This document shows, in pieces, positions 32,878 to 36,186 of a stretch of 36,186 bases of DNA. Within the stretch, counting starts at the first letter, position 1; every line of letters starts with the position of its first letter. The notes beneath the pieces are model-generated. The model was not told where the DNA came from and searched no databases. It saw nothing but the letters and a program-made list of their open reading frames with translations. This stretch comes from an uncultured Prevotellaceae bacterium. GTDB taxonomy: Bacteria > Bacteroidota > Bacteroidia > Bacteroidales > Bacteroidaceae. The stretch covers positions 1-36,186 of the forward strand of contig CAMWKZ010000029.1 of NCBI GenBank assembly GCA_947174945.1, read 5' to 3'. Both the position numbers and the translations under genes were made by a program.

Positions 32878-33063
32878 ATGAAAAAGAAATTTTATCCGAA
32901 TGATGGTCGATGTGGAATATCTGTTTCATCAATAGATGAAATAAGAGATTATATGGGAGACCTGAGAGATTATTTAAACACAATTGAAATCAAAAATGGA
33001 ATAGTTATTGCCAATATTGAGGAGTTGCCTGTTACTCTAGGGCGAATAGAGAATGAACCTTAA
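32878..33063 (+). CDS. Small hypothetical protein of 61 residues
   Basis: Begins MKKKFYPNDG and has SSIDEIRDYMGDLRDYLNTIEIK, probably a helix, with a short strand-rich end. It lies 27 bp ahead of the DUF2971 gene on the same strand and shares its AT-rich composition, so they may form one unit. No family recognised. A degenerate TAATTTG upstream (32861-32867) is the only promoter hint. Confidence 0.5.
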   Translation: MKKKFYPNDGRCGISVSSIDEIRDYMGDLRDYLNTIEIKNGIVIANIEELPVTLGRIENEP

Positions 33064-33090
33064 TTTCTTATTGGCATGAAATAAAATAAA

Positions 33091-34032
33091 ATGAACACAT
33101 TTGATTTGTATGATAAAATTATTGAATTTAATGAGGCTTTTGTAAATCAACAGATGATTTCTGAAATTGCCCATTATACTTCAATAGAAGCTTTACGGTC
33201 TATAGCGAGGTCTGTCGTTAGTTGTAAAGGTGAGTCTTTTCTGTTTTTGAGAGCAACAAACGCCTTATATTCTAATGATAGAGAAGAACTACAAGTAGGT
33301 TATGAATTTATGATGGACATATTTCGCAAATTAGAAAAGGGTAGACCGGAGAAATGTCAAATTACTAATTACATGAAAGAAATAAGTAAATCCGTGAAAT
33401 ATAGTCAGTATTCAAGAAACTACTACCTGAATTGGTTTTATAGTGAGAGCAGAGCTCCTTATATAATTTCTTTTTCCCGACTTATTGATAAGTTATTGAT
33501 GTGGAAACAAGTTTATGGAAGAGGAGGAAAGGGAGTTTGTTTGGTGTTTGATTTATCAACATTGATAAGTAATAGTGATTCTATTATAGTTAACTCTCCT
33601 CAGCCTATTATTTATGGTGAGAGGTTTGGTTATGTAGAATTTAAGAATATGTTTATAAGGCTAATAGCTAATGAATATCAGTCTTTTTTAATTCAGGTTC
33701 GTAATGTTGAAATTTTGGATGATATTATAGATTTGAAGTTGCAAACAATTGATACTTTGTGCTCATTTGTATCTTCATACTTTAAAAGCGAAAAATGGCA
33801 TGACGAACAAGAAGTACGTGTTATGTGTATGGTAAAAGATGAAAAAAAGTATATAAAGTTGGATGAGAAAAATCGTCCATATTTGAGTGTTATGGTGCCT
33901 CTTAGATGTTTAAAAAAGCTTATAATAGGACCAACTGTTAGCAATACGTCAATTGTTGAGATTCAGTCTTATGCTCAAAATTTAAATTTGTCCCCAGAAA
34001 ATATCATTGTTTCAAAAGAGCCTTTAAAGTGA
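33091..34032 (+). CDS. DUF2971 family protein
   Basis: 313 residues. DUF2971 features seen: an opening AHYTSIEALRSI (27-38), FLRATNALYSNDREE (52-66), the middle PYIISFSRLIDKLLMWKQVY followed by GRGGKGVCLVFDL, and a late EKWHDEQEVR. The function of DUF2971 is not established; members often occur in accessory and defence-rich regions. AT-rich codon use contrasts with the genes left of 32.4 kb. Its stop is one base before the next start codon, suggesting translational coupling. Confidence 0.82.
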   Translation: MNTFDLYDKIIEFNEAFVNQQMISEIAHYTSIEALRSIARSVVSCKGESFLFLRATNALYSNDREELQVGYEFMMDIFRKLEKGRPEKCQITNYMKEISKSVKYSQYSRNYYLNWFYSESRAPYIISFSRLIDKLLMWKQVYGRGGKGVCLVFDLSTLISNSDSIIVNSPQPIIYGERFGYVEFKNMFIRLIANEYQSFLIQVRNVEILDDIIDLKLQTIDTLCSFVSSYFKSEKWHDEQEVRVMCMVKDEKKYIKLDEKNRPYLSVMVPLRCLKKLIIGPTVSNTSIVEIQSYAQNLNLSPENIIVSKEPLK

Positions 34033-34033
34033 T

Positions 34034-36186
34034 ATGGAAAAGTATATAAAAAACGTTATTTGTGGTTTGTTGTGTGTTTTTTTTAGTGCAAATGCATCAG
34101 CTTATGACTTTGAAGTTGATGGTATGTATTATAATATATTGTCAAACAATTCGGTTGAGATAACATATCGAGACAAGAATGGTGGTAGCTATTCTGGCGA
34201 ACTTGTTATTCCTAATTCAGTGGAATACAATGGTAAGGTGTATGATGTTGTTTCTATTGGAAATTCTGCTTTCAATGGTTGTAGCGGTTTAACAGGTTCG
34301 TTGACTATCCCGAGTTCTGTAACCTCTATTGGAGAAAATGCTTTCAGAGATTGTAGTGGTTTAATTGGCTCGTTGACTATTCCCAATTCTGTAACCTCTA
34401 TTGGAGAAAATGCTTTCAGAGGTTGTAGTGGTTTAACTGGCTCGTTGATTATTCCTAATTCTGTAATTTCTATTGGACGTTTTGCTTTTGCAAGTTGTAG
34501 TGGTTTAACTGGTTCGTTGACCATTTCGAGTTCTGTTAAGTCAATTGAAGATTATGCTTTCTCTAGTTGTAGTGGTTTAACTGGCTCGTTGATTATTCCC
34601 AATTCTGTAACTTCTATTGGTAAGTTTGCTTTCTCTGACTGTACTGGTTTTATCGGTTTGTTGACTATTCCTAATTCTGTAATTTCTATTGGAAATTATA
34701 CTTTCTATGGTTGCAGTGGTTTAACAGGTTCGTTGACTATTCCTAATTCTGTAACTAAAATTGGAGACGGTGCTTTCAGTGGTTGTAGTGGTTTAACAGG
34801 TTCGTTGACTATTCCTAATTCTGTAACTTCTATTGGATATAGTGCTTTCGATAATTGTAGTGGTTTTGGATTAGTTATTTCAGAGATATTATCTCCTTTT
34901 GACATTTCAACTGGTGTGTTTTATAAATTGAATGCTGTATTACAAGTTCCAAAAGGTACGAAAAGCAAGTATCAGGCTCTTAGTGGATGGAATAATAGTT
35001 TTAAAGAGATAAGAGAAGAAGGGGAAGGTACTCATGTGTTATCCATCACTGTCTCAGGCAATGGTTCTGTCTCATTCCATGGAACGGAAGTTCGTGGTAT
35101 AAAAAGTTCATTTTTTGTTAACGAAGGAACATCTGAAATAGTTTCATTTACTCCCGATGAAGGTCGTGGTATTATCAGTGTGAAGGTGAATAATACAGAT
35201 GTAACATCAAGTGTGGCTAATAATCAATACACGATTAGCAACATTACAAGCGATTTATTAATAGATGTTGTATTTGAAAGTAATAGATTTGAAATTGATG
35301 GTATATGTTATAATATATTGTCAAGCAATTCGGTTGAGGTAACATATCGTAATAGCAATGGTGGTAGCTATTCTGGTGAACTTATTATTCCTAATTCTGT
35401 GGAATATAATGGTAAGGTCTATGATGTTGTTTCTATTGGGGAGAAAGCATTTTGGCAATGTTCTCATTTAACGGGTTCGTTAACTATTCCGAATTCTGTA
35501 ACTGCTATTGGAGAAAGAGCCTTTGATAAGTGTCGTGGTTTAACAGGTTCGTTAGTAATTCCGAGTTCTGTGACTTCTATTGGAAATAGTGCTTTCTATG
35601 GCTGTCATGGTTTAACAGGTTCATTGGTAATTCCGAGTTCTGTGACTTCTATTGGAGATTATACTTTCGGTGATTGTTATGGTTTAACAGGTTCATTAAC
35701 CATTCCGAATTCTGTAACTTCCATTGGTGAGGAGGCTTTTTATAATTGTAGTGGTTTGACAGGTTCGTTAACTATTCCGAGTTCTGTAACTTCTATAGGA
35801 GAATCTGTTTTCAGTGGTTGTAGTGGTTTAACAGGTTCGTTGACGATTCCGAGTTCCATAACTTCTATTGGAAATTATACTTTCAATGGTTGTAGCGGTT
35901 TAACAGGTTCGTTGGTAATTCCGAGTTCCATAACTTCTATTGGAAATTATACTTTCAGTGGTTGTAGTGGCTTGATTGGTGCGCTGACTATTCCGAGTTC
36001 TGTAACTTCTATAGGAGAATCTGTTTTCAGTGGTTGTAGTGGTTTAACAGGTTCGTTGACGATTCCGAGTTCCATAACTTCTATTGGAAATTATACTTTC
36101 AATGGTTGTAGCGGTTTAACAGGTTCGTTGGTAATTCCGAGTTCCATAACTTCTATTGGAAATTATACTTTCAATGGTTGTAGCGG
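34034..36186 (+). CDS. BspA-like leucine-rich-repeat surface protein (3' end beyond window)
   Basis: At least 717 residues, open at the window edge. Signal peptide 1-23 contains a T8 tract (34077-34084). Two modules share the same opening (F26-VDG-YYNILSxNSVE... and again from F419): a beta domain, then 24-residue LRR_5/BspA repeats of the type GLTGSLTIPSSVTSIGxxAF, 72 bp each. About eight repeats occur from 34286 and about ten from 35466 to the edge. Between the modules are a BspA-type end cap (VPKGTKSKYQ, GWNNSFKEI) and a beta domain like divergent InlB B-repeats. Such proteins bind host or bacterial surface ligands in related oral and gut bacteria. A type IX or sortase tail cannot be seen. 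Confidence 0.9.
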   Translation, partial: MEKYIKNVICGLLCVFFSANASAYDFEVDGMYYNILSNNSVEITYRDKNGGSYSGELVIPNSVEYNGKVYDVVSIGNSAFNGCSGLTGSLTIPSSVTSIGENAFRDCSGLIGSLTIPNSVTSIGENAFRGCSGLTGSLIIPNSVISIGRFAFASCSGLTGSLTISSSVKSIEDYAFSSCSGLTGSLIIPNSVTSIGKFAFSDCTGFIGLLTIPNSVISIGNYTFYGCSGLTGSLTIPNSVTKIGDGAFSGCSGLTGSLTIPNSVTSIGYSAFDNCSGFGLVISEILSPFDISTGVFYKLNAVLQVPKGTKSKYQALSGWNNSFKEIREEGEGTHVLSITVSGNGSVSFHGTEVRGIKSSFFVNEGTSEIVSFTPDEGRGIISVKVNNTDVTSSVANNQYTISNITSDLLIDVVFESNRFEIDGICYNILSSNSVEVTYRNSNGGSYSGELIIPNSVEYNGKVYDVVSIGEKAFWQCSHLTGSLTIPNSVTAIGERAFDKCRGLTGSLVIPSSVTSIGNSAFYGCHGLTGSLVIPSSVTSIGDYTFGDCYGLTGSLTIPNSVTSIGEEAFYNCSGLTGSLTIPSSVTSIGESVFSGCSGLTGSLTIPSSITSIGNYTFNGCSGLTGSLVIPSSITSIGNYTFSGCSGLIGALTIPSSVTSIGESVFSGCSGLTGSLTIPSSITSIGNYTFNGCSGLTGSLVIPSSITSIGNYTFNGCS
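34286..34866 (+). repeat. 72-bp coding repeat, block 1
   Basis: About eight imperfect units of 72 bp (for example starting at 34286 and 34358), each beginning GGTTTAA or a variant and encoding one 24-residue leucine-rich repeat. Confidence 0.9.
35466..36186 (+). repeat. 72-bp coding repeat, block 2, with a 216-bp higher-order repeat
   Basis: About ten units of 72 bp. A three-unit (216-bp) segment is repeated almost without change: the stretch from about 35785 recurs from about 36001 to the window end, differing at only a couple of bases in the visible ~185 bp. This indicates a very recent duplication. Confidence 0.88.

Noticed and set aside
34189..34905. Repetitive minus-strand frames within the BspA repeats
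   Set aside because: They mirror the 72-bp coding repeats; the + strand gives a signal peptide and classical LRR units.

Overview
The window looks like chromosomal DNA of a Bacteroidota member, most likely family Prevotellaceae. Nearly every real gene start is preceded by the Bacteroidota vegetative promoter element TAnnTTTG, usually TACCTTTGCA or TATCTTTGCA. Shine-Dalgarno sequences are inconspicuous. The gene families fit this group: type III glutamine synthetase, a PurF-like protein starting MGGFF, the Nif3 and C4 zinc-ribbon pair, and a BspA-like surface protein. Species was not determined.

Layout. 1-1384 has no convincing protein gene. It holds a terminator for an upstream gene, 22-bp tandem repeats and two candidate small RNA units. 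1385-3097 is an LTA-synthase-like membrane sulfatase. 3098-3771 holds a second copy of the 22-bp repeat and a leftward tRNA-Arg(CCG). Next come asnA (+) and dnaX (-), which converge. A rightward run follows: a FtsB/DivIC-like division protein, a small membrane protein, a DUF4369-like lipoprotein, pyrC, a stand-alone MetH reactivation domain, a membrane phosphoesterase and plsC. A dolichol-phosphate-mannose-synthase-like glycosyltransferase (-) and mfd (+) are divergent. Past mfd lie a third copy of the 22-bp repeat and a perfect 17-bp hairpin. The leftward aguA-aguB-glnN operon converts agmatine to putrescine and re-assimilates the ammonia released.

21.0-25.8 kb (rightward) holds a reduced ABC ATPase, a protein that looks like a FetB-type permease fragment joined to a DNA/RNA non-specific endonuclease, a PurF paralogue lacking the catalytic cysteine, a Nif3 protein and a coiled-coil zinc-ribbon protein. 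A small PD-(D/E)XK protein (-) lies under a tandemly repeated promoter.

26.5-32.4 kb is the most unusual part. A stand-alone LytTR regulator leads a seven-gene rightward cluster: an FHA-like membrane zinc-ribbon protein, an acidic EF-hand-like protein, a zinc-ribbon/TM/Sel1-like protein and three secreted proteins. Upstream is an inverted array of six hexamers at 22-bp spacing, a plausible LytTR operator. I do not recognise the cluster as a named system.

From about 32.7 kb the DNA is visibly AT-rich. It carries a short ORF, a DUF2971 protein and, one base after its stop, a BspA-like repeat protein that runs off the window. This looks like an accessory island.
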